Origin: Sphingobium sp052327305
Lineage (GTDB): Bacteria > Pseudomonadota > Alphaproteobacteria > Sphingomonadales > Sphingomonadaceae
NCBI RefSeq assembly: GCF_052327305.1
Contig: NZ_CP182486.1
Location: forward strand, 2,818,438-2,882,437
Length of the DNA stretch: 64,000 nucleotides
Direction of reading: 5' to 3'
Made by a program: the position numbers and the translations under genes
Notes under the pieces: model-generated
Database searches by the model: none
Told to the model about the DNA's origin: nothing
The model's input: the letters and a program-made list of their open reading frames with translations, nothing else
In this document: piece by piece, positions 52,064 to 60,789 of the stretch
How positions within the stretch are numbered: the stretch's first letter is position 1
Layout: every line of letters begins with the position of its first letter

Positions 52064-52960
52064 TCATTGAGGCGTGACGACGGAGCCGCCACCCGTTGTT
52101 CCGGCGGGGGCTGCTTCGACCGCCGGCGCTCTCCCGTGCAAGGCGTCGATTTCTGCCTGTCGCGTGCGCAGATAGCTTTCGCGAACGGTGGAGTAGGGGT
52201 CGGATGAATTTTCCCGCAGGTCGCGGATCGCCTCGTCCGCTTCGGCGCGTTCATCGATCAGGCGCACGACCGTCGTGGGTATGGCGAACTTCGGATCGTT
52301 GAAGGGGGCACCCACCACTGCCGGCATGACAGAGAGGTCCGCCATCCGGCCGACGAGGTCGCGAAGAGTCGTCGGACCAATGAGAGGCAGATACATGAAC
52401 GGGCCGGACTTCACGCCATAATAGCCGAGCGTGTAGGCAAAGCCGTTGTTTCGGCGAGGCAGATTGAAGGGCCGCTTCTTGGAGACATCGAACAGGCCCG
52501 CGACGCCAATGGTGGAGTTGATGGCGAAGCGGCCGATCGTCTCGGCGCTCTTGCCGGGCTTCAGCTGCAGCAGATAGTTGAGCGCAACGACCGGTTCCTG
52601 AAGATTGCTCAGCAGGTTCCGCAGACCGCTGCGTATAGGGCTGGGCACGCTCTTCTTGTAGGCGACCGCCACTGGTCCGGTGACTGCTTTGTCGACGGAT
52701 TGAATGGCAGAGAAGGCCTCGACATTGAGAGACTGGAGCGGGTCCTCTGGCGGCGCATCCGGTCTCGCGGTGACCACGAGGTCCTCGTCTTGGTTAGGAG
52801 CGTCGCCCTGGGCAGCGGGGGCAGTTGTTGCGGACAGCAAAGGCGGTGCGACACGCGGAGCTTCGCTTGTGGGGACTTGGGTCGCAGGAGGCGGCGGCAC
52901 TGCCGATCCGGCCTGAAGGCCGGCCAGCGGCAGCGCAAGAACGAGGGCGGGAATTGTCAT
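52064..52960 (-). CDS. mlaA: MlaA/VacJ family outer-membrane lipid asymmetry protein
   Basis: A 298-aa protein of the MlaA family, which removes phospholipids from the outer leaflet. The N-terminus is a signal-like 'MTIPALVLALPLAGLQAGSA' with no lipobox Cys, then a 70-residue Pro/Ala-rich linker, and the MlaA domain from about residue 72 ('DPLQSLNVEAFSAIQSVDKA', 'RNLLSNLQEPVVALNYLLQL', 'TLGYYGVKSGPFMYLPLIGP'). Lack of a Cys means it is not a classical lipoprotein. It faces paoA in the opposite direction across a 365-bp gap. Confidence 0.9.
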   Translation of the reverse strand: MTIPALVLALPLAGLQAGSAVPPPPATQVPTSEAPRVAPPLLSATTAPAAQGDAPNQDEDLVVTARPDAPPEDPLQSLNVEAFSAIQSVDKAVTGPVAVAYKKSVPSPIRSGLRNLLSNLQEPVVALNYLLQLKPGKSAETIGRFAINSTIGVAGLFDVSKKRPFNLPRRNNGFAYTLGYYGVKSGPFMYLPLIGPTTLRDLVGRMADLSVMPAVVGAPFNDPKFAIPTTVVRLIDERAEADEAIRDLRENSSDPYSTVRESYLRTRQAEIDALHGRAPAVEAAPAGTTGGGSVVTPQ

Positions 52961-53325
52961 GCAGTCATTGCTCCGGTGAGCGCGGCTGGGCCTCGGGCTT
53001 CGGCGACGAGGGAAGGCTCGCCGGGGGCCGCTCGCCAGACCTGTCCGATCCTTTGTCGGTCCGAGTCCGGCAGTCGCGCAAGGATCGTGAGATAGGGCAG
53101 CGCGATCTCTATGGAAACAGGGAAAAGTGCGAAGGGGTTTAGGTCGTTCCCCTGCCTACATCCTGATCCCGGAGCTGCGTGAAATGACCAATTGCCGCCG
53201 TTCCCCGCTGTGCTAACCTGACCGGCAAGACAAATTGCCCAGAGACTGCAACGCATCGGGCCGTTCCGCATTCTTGCAAAGATGGGTCCCGGGCGACGTG
53301 GACGGGAAGAGATTGGCGATATGCT
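52961..53325. other. Intergenic region mlaA-paoA with a weak minus-strand frame
   Basis: Gap of 365 bases between divergent genes. A minus-strand frame (53271-52957) ends with an ATGA overlap onto the mlaA start, and its last ~50 codons are fairly GC-rich at third positions, but no convincing start codon or ribosome-binding site precedes that part. It may be a degraded small gene or untranslated leader. Promoters for paoA and mlaA should also lie here. Confidence 0.35.
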
Positions 53326-53970
53326 ATGGCGACATCAGAGGAATTTGCCGTGTCCCGGCGCGGAGTGATTGTGGGAGGCACAGCCTCAGTTGCGGCGATG
53401 GCGATTGCTCCGTCTGGCGTGGGCGCGGCCGAGAACGCGCCGCAGGCAGCGGCCGTGCCGAAGGCGAAAATGGCGCTGGACGTAAATGGCAAGGTTCACG
53501 AGCTGGAGCTCGATACCCGGACGACCTTGCTCGACGCCCTGCGTGAGCATCTGCAGCTGACGGGCACCAAGAAGGGCTGCGATCACGGGCAGTGCGGTGC
53601 TTGTACGGTCATCGTCGATGGGCGCCGGATCAACAGCTGCCTTTCCCTCGCGGTGATGCACGAAGGCGAGAAGATCACGACGATCGAGGGTCTCGGCCTT
53701 CCGGGCTCTCTTCATCCGATGCAAGAGGCCTTCATTGCGCATGATGGCTTTCAGTGCGGCTATTGCACCCCAGGGCAGATCTGTTCGGCCGTGGCCGTAT
53801 TGGACGAGATTGCGGCGGGCATCCCCAGCCATGTGACCGGCGATCTCATGGATCGGCCAAAAGTGACAGGGACCGAACTGCGCGAGCGAATGAGCGGCAA
53901 TATCTGCCGCTGCGGCGCCTACTCCAATATCATCGATGCCATAAGCGACGTTGCCGGGGTCAAGGCATGA
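53326..53970 (+). CDS. paoA: Aldehyde oxidoreductase iron-sulfur subunit, Tat signal
   Basis: A 214-aa [2Fe-2S] subunit. A twin-arginine leader ('VSRRGVIVGGTASVAAMAIA') exports it; the plant-type cluster is at 'GCDHGQCGACTVIVDGRRIN' plus Cys of 'SCLS', and the second cluster at 'CGYCTPGQ' and 'NICRCGAY'. It belongs to the xanthine oxidase family and matches PaoA of periplasmic aldehyde oxidoreductases. Only this subunit has a Tat signal, so the complex is presumably exported folded. paoB overlaps its stop by four bases. Confidence 0.93.
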   Translation: MATSEEFAVSRRGVIVGGTASVAAMAIAPSGVGAAENAPQAAAVPKAKMALDVNGKVHELELDTRTTLLDALREHLQLTGTKKGCDHGQCGACTVIVDGRRINSCLSLAVMHEGEKITTIEGLGLPGSLHPMQEAFIAHDGFQCGYCTPGQICSAVAVLDEIAAGIPSHVTGDLMDRPKVTGTELRERMSGNICRCGAYSNIIDAISDVAGVKA

Positions 53971-54917
53971 GGAGCTTCACCTATGAGCGCGTCGATAGCG
54001 TCGCTGAGGCAACGGCCGCTTTTTCCCGCACCCGAGGGGCGCGCTTCATAGCCGGCGGCACCAATCTCCTCGATCTCATGAAGCTGGAGATCGAGACTCC
54101 CGCTCATCTTATCGACGTGAGCCGGCTGGGCCTCAACAAGATCGAGCCGACGAGCGATGGCGGGCTGCGCATCGGCGCGATGGTGCGCAATACTGATCTG
54201 GCGACCGATCCGCGGGTTCGGAAAGATTATGCCCTTCTCTCCCGCGCGCTGGTGGCGGGCGCCTCCGGCCAGCTCAGAAACAAGGCAACGACTGCCGGCA
54301 ATCTGCTTCAGCGCACGCGATGCCCTTATTTCTACGATACGAACCAGCCGTGCAACAAGCGCAGGCCGGGGAGTGGATGTGCGGCACTGGATGGCTTCAG
54401 CCGACTGCATGCCGTGGTCGGTGCGAGCGAGGCGTGCATCGCCACGCATCCCAGTGACATGGCTGTCGCGATGCGGGCGCTCGACGCTGTGGTCGAGACA
54501 GTCGATCCGGCAGGGAAGGCCCGTTCGATCCCGCTGGACGGGCTTTATCGTGCCCCCGGCGATACGCCGCATCTCGAAACCGTCCTGGCACCCGGCGAAC
54601 TGATAACCGCCGTCACTCTTCCCAAGCCGGTCGGGGGCACGCACATCTACCACAAGGTTCGCGATCGGGCGTCCTATGCGTTCGCCCTGATTTCAGTGGG
54701 GGCGATCGTCCAACCCGATGGCTCCGGCAGGGTCGCGGTGGGCGGCGTCGGGTACAAACCCTGGCGCGTCGAGAGCGCGGAGAGTGCTCTGCCACGCGGC
54801 GCGAAGACTTTCACAGCGGGACTTCTTGCTGGCGCGAAACCGACGCGTGAAAACGCCTACAAGCTGCCCTTGGTGGAGCGCACGATCCAGAGCGTGCTGA
54901 TACAGGCGAAAGGCTGA
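53967..54917 (+). CDS. paoB: Aldehyde oxidoreductase FAD-binding subunit
   Basis: A 316-aa FAD-binding subunit. The 'RFIAGGTNLLDLMKLEIETP' segment binds FAD. A region with cysteines 'CPYFYDTNQPCNKRRPGSGC' and a further Cys in 'GASEACIATH' is the extra [4Fe-4S] site found in PaoB, which distinguishes it from xanthine dehydrogenase FAD subunits. It overlaps paoA by four bases and ends three bases before paoC. Confidence 0.94.
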   Translation: MRSFTYERVDSVAEATAAFSRTRGARFIAGGTNLLDLMKLEIETPAHLIDVSRLGLNKIEPTSDGGLRIGAMVRNTDLATDPRVRKDYALLSRALVAGASGQLRNKATTAGNLLQRTRCPYFYDTNQPCNKRRPGSGCAALDGFSRLHAVVGASEACIATHPSDMAVAMRALDAVVETVDPAGKARSIPLDGLYRAPGDTPHLETVLAPGELITAVTLPKPVGGTHIYHKVRDRASYAFALISVGAIVQPDGSGRVAVGGVGYKPWRVESAESALPRGAKTFTAGLLAGAKPTRENAYKLPLVERTIQSVLIQAKG

Positions 54918-54920
54918 GAC

Positions 54921-57128
54921 ATGAAGTTCGAGACGCCCGCCACCGAAAATCCCATTGATCGGCTCATCGTCGTCGGGAAAGCGACAAGTCGCATCGATGG
55001 CCCGCTCAAGACAAGCGGCACCGCGCCTTACGCTTATGAGCAGCATCATGCTGGGCCAAATCAAGCTTATGGCTACATCGTTGGTTCCGCGATCGCCAAG
55101 GGGCGCATCGCGTCGATGGATACGAGCCTCGCAGAAGCGGCACCGGGCGTGCTTGCTGTCGTCACCGCCGCCAACGCCGGGAAATTGGGCAAAGGTGACT
55201 TTAATACGGCGCATCTTCTGGGTGGGCCGGATATCCAGCATTATCATCAGGCAATCGCGATTATCGTTGCCGGGACTTTCGAGCAGGCGCGCGCTGCCGC
55301 ATCGCTGGTCCGGGTGCAGTATGACCGTGCCCGAGGCAATTTCGATCTTGCCAAATCACTCGACGGTGCTGGCAAGCCCCCGGCCGCGTTCGGCACGGAG
55401 CCGGAGAGTCGCGTGGGGGATTTTGATACCGCTTTCGCGGAGGCCCCTGTGACGCTGGATGCGCGTTACACGACACCTGACCACAATCACGCGATGATGG
55501 AGCCGCATGCGAGCATCGCAAGCTGGGAAGGCGACAAGCTCACTTTGTGGACATCGAACCAGATGATTGCCTGGTCCGCTGGCGACATGGCGAAGACGCT
55601 CGGTATCCCCCGGGAAAACGTCCGGCTGGTCTCACCCTATGTCGGGGGCGGCTTCGGCGGGAAATTATTCATCCGATCCGATGCCTTGCTCGCCGCGCTC
55701 GGGGCACGCGCTGCAGGGAGGCCCGTGAAGGTGGCGCTCCCGAGGCCTTTCATCATCAACAACACGACCCATCGCCCCGCGACGATTCAGCGCATCAGGC
55801 TTGGGGCTACCTCGGACGGCAAGCTGACTGCGATCGGGCATGAGAGCTGGTCGGGAGATCTGGAAGGCGGTGGCGCTGAAACCGCCGTCGCTCAGACCCG
55901 TCTGCTCTATGCCGCGCCCAATCGCATGACGGCGATGCGGCTGGCTGTGCTCGACTTGCCGGAAGGAAACGCCATGCGCGCGCCGGGTGAGGCTCCGGGG
56001 CTGATGGCCCTTGAGATTGCGATTGATGAAATGGCTGAAAAGCTCGGAATGGATCCGGTTACGTTCCGCATTCTCAACGACACGCAGGTCGATCCCGAAA
56101 AGCCAGAACGTCCCTTCTCGCAGCGTAAGCTGAACGAATGTCTGCAAATCGGTGCCGACAAGTTCGGTTGGAAAGCTCGTAATCCCAAGCCCGGCGTCAC
56201 ACGCGAGGGGCGGTGGCTTATCGGGATGGGCGTCGCTGCGGCCTTCCGCAACAATATCAACGAAAAGTCCGCTGCACGGGTGCGGCTTAATCGTGCAGGA
56301 CGAGTTCTGGTCGAGACCGATATGACCGACATCGGTACCGGCACTTACACGATCATTGCTCAGACGGCTGCAGAAATGCTGGGCCTGCCAATCGACAGTG
56401 TGGACGTGCGTCTAGGCGATTCGCTTTATCCGGCCTCCTCTGGGTCGGGGGGACAGTGGGGCGCCAACAGTTCGACCGCTGGTGTATACGCAGCCTGCGT
56501 GAAGTTGCGCTCGACGATTACCCAGAAGCTCGGTCTCAATTCTGCTGATGCCGTGTTCGAAAAGGGACAAGTAAGGTCCGACGGTCGCCGCATCCCGCTA
56601 ACCAAGGCATCTGCGGATGGCGACATCGTTGCTGAAGATCTCATGGAATATGGCGATCTGGCGGAAAAGGTTCAGCAGTCGACGTTCGGCTCCCATTTCG
56701 TGGAGGTAGCGGTAGACGCTGCCACGGGGGAAATCCGCGTGCGCCGGATGCTGGCGGTTTGCGCGGCGGGGCGTATTCTCAACCCCAAGACCGCGCGCAG
56801 CCAGGTCATTGGCGCGATGACAATGGGGGTGGGCGCTGCCCTCATGGAAGAACTCGCGATCGACAAAAGATACGGCTTCTTCGTGAACCACGACCTTGCT
56901 GGCTATGAAGTGCCCGTCCATGCCGACATTCCAAGTCAGGACGTGGTCTTCCTGGACGAGGTTGACCCGATGGTTTCGCCCATGAAAGCCAAGGGCGTCG
57001 GGGAACTGGGTATATGCGGTGTCGCCGCGGCGGTCGCCAACGCGGTGTACCACGCCACGGGCGTGCGCGTGCGCGACTATCCGGTCACGCTCGACAAACT
57101 TCTCGACAAGCTGCCTGCGTTGGCATGA
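54921..57128 (+). CDS. paoC: Aldehyde oxidoreductase molybdenum-binding subunit
   Basis: A 735-aa molybdenum-cofactor subunit. 'SPYVGGGFGGKLFIRSDALL' is the Moco-binding loop, and the active-site Glu is in 'AKGVGELGICGVAAAVANAV' near residue 692. It oxidises aldehydes to acids, probably aromatic aldehydes, in the periplasm together with PaoA and PaoB. It converges with mocA, which lies on the other strand ten bases away. Confidence 0.95.
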   Translation: MKFETPATENPIDRLIVVGKATSRIDGPLKTSGTAPYAYEQHHAGPNQAYGYIVGSAIAKGRIASMDTSLAEAAPGVLAVVTAANAGKLGKGDFNTAHLLGGPDIQHYHQAIAIIVAGTFEQARAAASLVRVQYDRARGNFDLAKSLDGAGKPPAAFGTEPESRVGDFDTAFAEAPVTLDARYTTPDHNHAMMEPHASIASWEGDKLTLWTSNQMIAWSAGDMAKTLGIPRENVRLVSPYVGGGFGGKLFIRSDALLAALGARAAGRPVKVALPRPFIINNTTHRPATIQRIRLGATSDGKLTAIGHESWSGDLEGGGAETAVAQTRLLYAAPNRMTAMRLAVLDLPEGNAMRAPGEAPGLMALEIAIDEMAEKLGMDPVTFRILNDTQVDPEKPERPFSQRKLNECLQIGADKFGWKARNPKPGVTREGRWLIGMGVAAAFRNNINEKSAARVRLNRAGRVLVETDMTDIGTGTYTIIAQTAAEMLGLPIDSVDVRLGDSLYPASSGSGGQWGANSSTAGVYAACVKLRSTITQKLGLNSADAVFEKGQVRSDGRRIPLTKASADGDIVAEDLMEYGDLAEKVQQSTFGSHFVEVAVDAATGEIRVRRMLAVCAAGRILNPKTARSQVIGAMTMGVGAALMEELAIDKRYGFFVNHDLAGYEVPVHADIPSQDVVFLDEVDPMVSPMKAKGVGELGICGVAAAVANAVYHATGVRVRDYPVTLDKLLDKLPALA

Positions 57129-57138
57129 TGAGCCGCAG

Positions 57139-57708
57139 TCAGCTTATGTCTTCGGGGTGGTCGATGTCCCTCAATTCGGCGGGATCGGCGCGGACCAGTT
57201 TGGCATCGGAAAACAGCGCTCTCCCGCCCTTGTCGCCCTGCATCGCGCGCAGCCGATCAAAATATGCCCTGCCGAACAGCGCTGGCGGCATAGCTACGCT
57301 ATCCCCTGATGACGCGACGATCGACGATTGGTCGGGGTCGAAGCTGGCCAGGAGCGCAACGAAATGTCGCGGCGTGACAAACGGCATGTCGGCCAGCACC
57401 ACAAGCGCAGCATCCGCGCCGACCGCTTCCGCCCGTTCAATCCCCAGCGCCAGCGACGAGGACAGTCCCCGTCCCGGATCGCGATTGATGACAATGTCGA
57501 AGTCGAGACCTGTCAGGCTTTCTATCAATGGGCTTTCCTCCCGGCAGATGGCGATCCGCCAGCCCAGCTTCATTGCCGCCAGCCGCGTTGCGACATGCAA
57601 GCCGAGCGGCACGCCATCGAGAGGCGCAAGCAGCTTGTCCTCGGTCCCGAACCGCTTTGACTGCCCTGCTGCCAGTAGAAGGAGGGCCACTGTGGCCGGT
57701 TCGATCAT
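57139..57708 (-). CDS. mocA: Molybdenum cofactor cytidylyltransferase (MocA-like)
   Basis: A 189-aa nucleotidyltransferase. The 'LLLAAGQSKRFGTEDKLLAP' motif is the LAAGxSxRxG nucleotide site, 'ALVVLADMPFVTPRHF' holds the metal Asp, and 'RDIDHPEDI' closes the domain. MocA adds CMP to Moco to make the cytosine dinucleotide form used by PaoABC. The start at 57708 has GGAG eight bases before it. xdhC is encoded divergently, 54 bases away. Confidence 0.9.
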   Translation of the reverse strand: MIEPATVALLLLAAGQSKRFGTEDKLLAPLDGVPLGLHVATRLAAMKLGWRIAICREESPLIESLTGLDFDIVINRDPGRGLSSSLALGIERAEAVGADAALVVLADMPFVTPRHFVALLASFDPDQSSIVASSGDSVAMPPALFGRAYFDRLRAMQGDKGGRALFSDAKLVRADPAELRDIDHPEDIS

Positions 57709-57762
57709 TGCTGATTCTCCTCTGGCGAATGATACGCCACCTCTCGCGGACGGTCGGCGATA

Positions 57763-58746
57763 ATGAGGGGCCTTGCAACCTCTCCGGAAGACATTCTGCA
57801 CTTCCTTCTGCGTTGCTCGGCCGAGGGGCAGGAGACTGTCCTCGTCACATTGGTCGGGATCGAGGGAGCGTCGCCCAGGGCAATCGGCGCTCAGATGGCG
57901 ATCGCGGCAAGTGGCGACTATTTGGGCTCTTTCTCTGGTGGCTGCATTGAGGCTGCGGTCGTCGCCGAAGCGCTGGATGCGCTGACGGAGGGGCGGTTAC
58001 GGACGGTGCGCTTCGGCACGGGCTCCCCTTATCTCGACATTCGCTTGCCCTGTGGCGGCGGGATCGACCTTCTGTTCGTGCCTCGGCCCGATTCGGCGTG
58101 TATTGCGAGAACGATCGAAAAACTGGATGCGCGCCGGCCCGCTGCATTATCCTTCGGGGATACAGGCATCGCGCAGCACGAGGCATTTGTAGCCACAGGC
58201 TGGTCCGGCGAAAACTTCGTGCTGGCCTATACGCCGCGATTGCGCATCGTCGCGATTGGTCAGGGAGAGGAACTGACCGCCGTCGCCCGGTTCGCGCATG
58301 CCTTCGGCGCAGACGCGCTTGCCCTGTCTCCCGCGCGGCGGGATATCGCACTTTTGCATGCACAGGACATTGCCGCCGAACTTCTTCCGTCTCGCGGCGC
58401 GCTGCCCGCTCTACGTTCGGACCCCTGGACTGCGATCATTTTCCTGTTTCACGACCGGGACTGGGAAGAGTCGCTGATCCCTTGGGCTCTGGCGCTTCCC
58501 AGCTTTTACATTGGTGCACTGGGCAGCAAGCGGTCGCACTCTGTACGAACGGAGATGCTTCTGTCGAAAGATGTGTCGCAGGATGCTGTCAGCGCACTGC
58601 GTTCGCCTGTCGGCCTTATTCCCTCGACGAGGGACCCGGCGACGCTTGCCGCATCGATCCTCGCCGAGGTCGTCCAATGCTATGCGACGGACGCAGCTCT
58701 GGGGCTGAGCGTTTACCAGGAGAAATATGAGGCTGGTTCAGCCTAG
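57763..58746 (+). CDS. xdhC: XdhC family molybdenum enzyme maturation protein (PaoD-like)
   Basis: A 327-aa XdhC/CoxI protein. The N-terminal XdhC domain begins near residue 25 ('VLVTLVGIEGASPRAIGAQM', 'GDYLGSFSGGCIEAAVVAEA'), and the C-terminal Rossmann-like domain ends with 'ALPSFYIGALGSKRSHSVRT'. Such proteins insert sulfurated Moco into xanthine-oxidase-family enzymes, so it most probably matures PaoC. It lies between mocA and tRNA-Asn. Confidence 0.92.
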   Translation: MRGLATSPEDILHFLLRCSAEGQETVLVTLVGIEGASPRAIGAQMAIAASGDYLGSFSGGCIEAAVVAEALDALTEGRLRTVRFGTGSPYLDIRLPCGGGIDLLFVPRPDSACIARTIEKLDARRPAALSFGDTGIAQHEAFVATGWSGENFVLAYTPRLRIVAIGQGEELTAVARFAHAFGADALALSPARRDIALLHAQDIAAELLPSRGALPALRSDPWTAIIFLFHDRDWEESLIPWALALPSFYIGALGSKRSHSVRTEMLLSKDVSQDAVSALRSPVGLIPSTRDPATLAASILAEVVQCYATDAALGLSVYQEKYEAGSA

Positions 58747-58778
58747 CTCATACCGGACATATCGCCGGAGAGGCTATG

Positions 58779-58853
58779 TGGCTCCCTGAGTAGGATTCGA
58801 ACCTACGGCCGCTCGATTAACAGTCGAGAGCTCTACCGCTGAGCTATCAGGGA
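58779..58853 (-). tRNA. tRNA-Asn (anticodon GUU)
   Basis: A 75-nt cloverleaf with encoded CCA. Acceptor TCCCTGA/TCAGGGA, anticodon stem CTCGA/TCGAG with loop CTGTTAA and anticodon GTT, and T-loop GGTTCGAATCC are all present. Confidence 0.97.
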
Positions 58854-58881
58854 GCAGCCCGGCTGACCGGGCGAGGACGCG

Positions 58882-58911
58882 CCTATAGCAGCGCCTTTCC
58901 GCGATTGGCAA
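58882..58911 (-). promoter_or_regulatory. Probable promoter of tRNA-Asn
   Basis: Minus strand: TTGCCA (58911-58906), 18 bases, TATAGG (58887-58882), about 30 bases before the tRNA 5' end and just after the nadK stop. Confidence 0.5.
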
Positions 58912-58917
58912 GCCCCC

Positions 58918-59688
58918 TCAGGTGATGAATTGTTCAGCCGCGATCCGGTCGTCCAGCGTATGTCCAGGATCGAAAAGAAGCGTGAGCGGCATTGCGAAAT
59001 CTATCGCGACGACGACTTCGGCGACGTCGCGGACTTCGCGCTGATCGGCTACGGCTGAGACGGGTCGTTTTTCCGGATCGAGAACACTGAAGCGCACGCG
59101 GGTCCTCTCGGGGAGGATTGCGCCACGCCAGCGACGGGGGCGGAACGGACTGATGGGAGTGAGAGCCATGAGCGCGCTGCCGAGCGGAAGAATCGGCCCT
59201 TGTGCCGATAGGTTATAGGCCGTCGAACCTGCCGGCGTAGCGACCAGCGCGCCGTCGCAGACAAGTTCCGGGATGACGACACGGTCGTTCACTGCCACTT
59301 CCAGCCATGCGGTCTGACGGGTCTCTCGCAGAAGCGACACTTCGTTGATGGCCGGCATGGACATCCGCTGTCCCGCCACCGTGGTCGCGGTCATACGCAG
59401 CGGATTGACCTTGAACGCTTTGGCCTTGGCGAGGCGCTGCTCCAGCCCCTCCAGGCGCCATTCGTTCATCAGGAAGCCCACGGTCCCCAGGTTCATTCCG
59501 AACACCGGCAGGATCCGCAGACTCTCCAGCATGGTATGGAGGACCTGAAGCATATAGCCGTCGCCTCCCAGCGCGATGACGGCCTCAGCTTCGTTAAGGT
59601 CTACAAAGGGAGATGTGGCGCGCAGCCTCCGCTCGGCCTCCTGGGCCGCCTCGGTCGGCGAGGCGAGCAAAGCAAGTTTCTCGTACAT
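58918..59688 (-). CDS. nadK: NAD kinase
   Basis: A 256-aa kinase that makes NADP from NAD. The GGDG motif is at residues 41-44 in 'VIALGGDGYMLQVLH', and 'NEVSLLRETRQTAW' and 'GDALVATPAGSTAYNLSAQG'-like residues around 150-170 are typical ('ATPAGSTAYNLSAQGPILPL'). The moaA gene lies seven bases upstream on the same strand, so the two are probably cotranscribed. Confidence 0.96.
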   Translation of the reverse strand: MYEKLALLASPTEAAQEAERRLRATSPFVDLNEAEAVIALGGDGYMLQVLHTMLESLRILPVFGMNLGTVGFLMNEWRLEGLEQRLAKAKAFKVNPLRMTATTVAGQRMSMPAINEVSLLRETRQTAWLEVAVNDRVVIPELVCDGALVATPAGSTAYNLSAQGPILPLGSALMALTPISPFRPRRWRGAILPERTRVRFSVLDPEKRPVSAVADQREVRDVAEVVVAIDFAMPLTLLFDPGHTLDDRIAAEQFIT

Positions 59689-59695
59689 GCCGACC

Positions 59696-60718
59696 TCAGC
59701 CTCCAGTCATGCTCATATGGCGGCGAGTGGCGGGCGCGGCCCCGCGCGAGATATTGAAGTCGTGTGCGACCGGTTTGGTCGCGAGGGCGAGGTCCAGCAA
59801 TTGATCTAAGCCCTCTGGCCCTCCCGCCCGGAAGGCCGCCTTTAGATCGATGTGATCCTCATGCCCCAAGCACATGTAAATGCGCCCCTGACAGGTCAGC
59901 CTCATGCGATTGCAGCCGGCGCAGAAATTCTGCGACAGCGGGGTGATGAGACCGAGCTTTGCCGTAAGCCCCGAAAGCCCGAAGTAGCGGGCAGGGCCGC
60001 CGGTGCGATAGTCGAGGGGAAGGAAGTCATATGCAGCTCGAACGGGCTCTAGAGCCTCGACGAGGGGGAGGTAGTGGTCGGTGCGTTCATCGGCCACTTC
60101 ACCCAGCGGCATCGTCTCGATGAGCGTCAGATCGTATCCGCGCGCATCGCACCAGCGCAACATCCGCAGGATTTCGTCATCATTCACGCCCCGCAGGGCG
60201 ACCATGTTGATCTTGACGGCGATCCCAGCCGCCCGCGCCGCGTCCAATCCATTGAGAACCCGCCCGATGTCGCCTCCGCGCGTGATGTGGGCGAAGCGAT
60301 CCGCGTCGAGGCTGTCCAGGCTCACATTGATGCGGCGCACCCCGGCTGCGCTCAGCATGGCGGCGTGAGGAGCGAGCTGCGTGCCGTTGGTCGTCAGAGT
60401 CAGTTCGTCCAGCCCATGACCGATATGCGCACCCAGCATTTGCACGAGTTCGCCGAAATCCCTCCGGACGAGGGGTTCGCCGCCCGAGAGGCGAATACGC
60501 CGCACGCCGCGAGCGATGAACCGTCCCGCGATCGCGGCGATTTCCTCAAGCGTGAGAATGTCCCGCTTCGGCAGGAAAACCATTTTCTCCGCCATGCAGT
60601 AGCGGCAACGCAAATCGCAGCGATCCGTCACCGATATGCGCAGATAGTCGATCCGGCGGCCGAGACCGTCGTGCATGGCGCGGGGGGGCGCCGCTTCGCG
60701 CTCGATTGCCATCGACAT
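59696..60718 (-). CDS. moaA: GTP 3',8-cyclase (radical SAM), molybdenum cofactor step 1
   Basis: A 340-aa radical SAM enzyme that converts GTP to 3',8-cyclo-GTP in molybdopterin synthesis. The SAM cluster cysteines are Cys34, Cys38 and Cys41 in 'TDRCDLRCRYCMAEK', the second cluster is in 'NFCAGCNRMRLTCQGRIYMC', and the protein ends with the essential Gly-Gly ('SMTGG'). No other moa genes are adjacent, but paoABC/mocA/xdhC lie 3-7 kb away. Confidence 0.96.
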   Translation of the reverse strand: MSMAIEREAAPPRAMHDGLGRRIDYLRISVTDRCDLRCRYCMAEKMVFLPKRDILTLEEIAAIAGRFIARGVRRIRLSGGEPLVRRDFGELVQMLGAHIGHGLDELTLTTNGTQLAPHAAMLSAAGVRRINVSLDSLDADRFAHITRGGDIGRVLNGLDAARAAGIAVKINMVALRGVNDDEILRMLRWCDARGYDLTLIETMPLGEVADERTDHYLPLVEALEPVRAAYDFLPLDYRTGGPARYFGLSGLTAKLGLITPLSQNFCAGCNRMRLTCQGRIYMCLGHEDHIDLKAAFRAGGPEGLDQLLDLALATKPVAHDFNISRGAAPATRRHMSMTGG

Positions 60719-60789
60719 GGGCTTTAGCTAGGCGATACAGGAAAGCGGCGCAACTGTGCCGACGTTCGCACTTGGAGGGACCGCATCGG

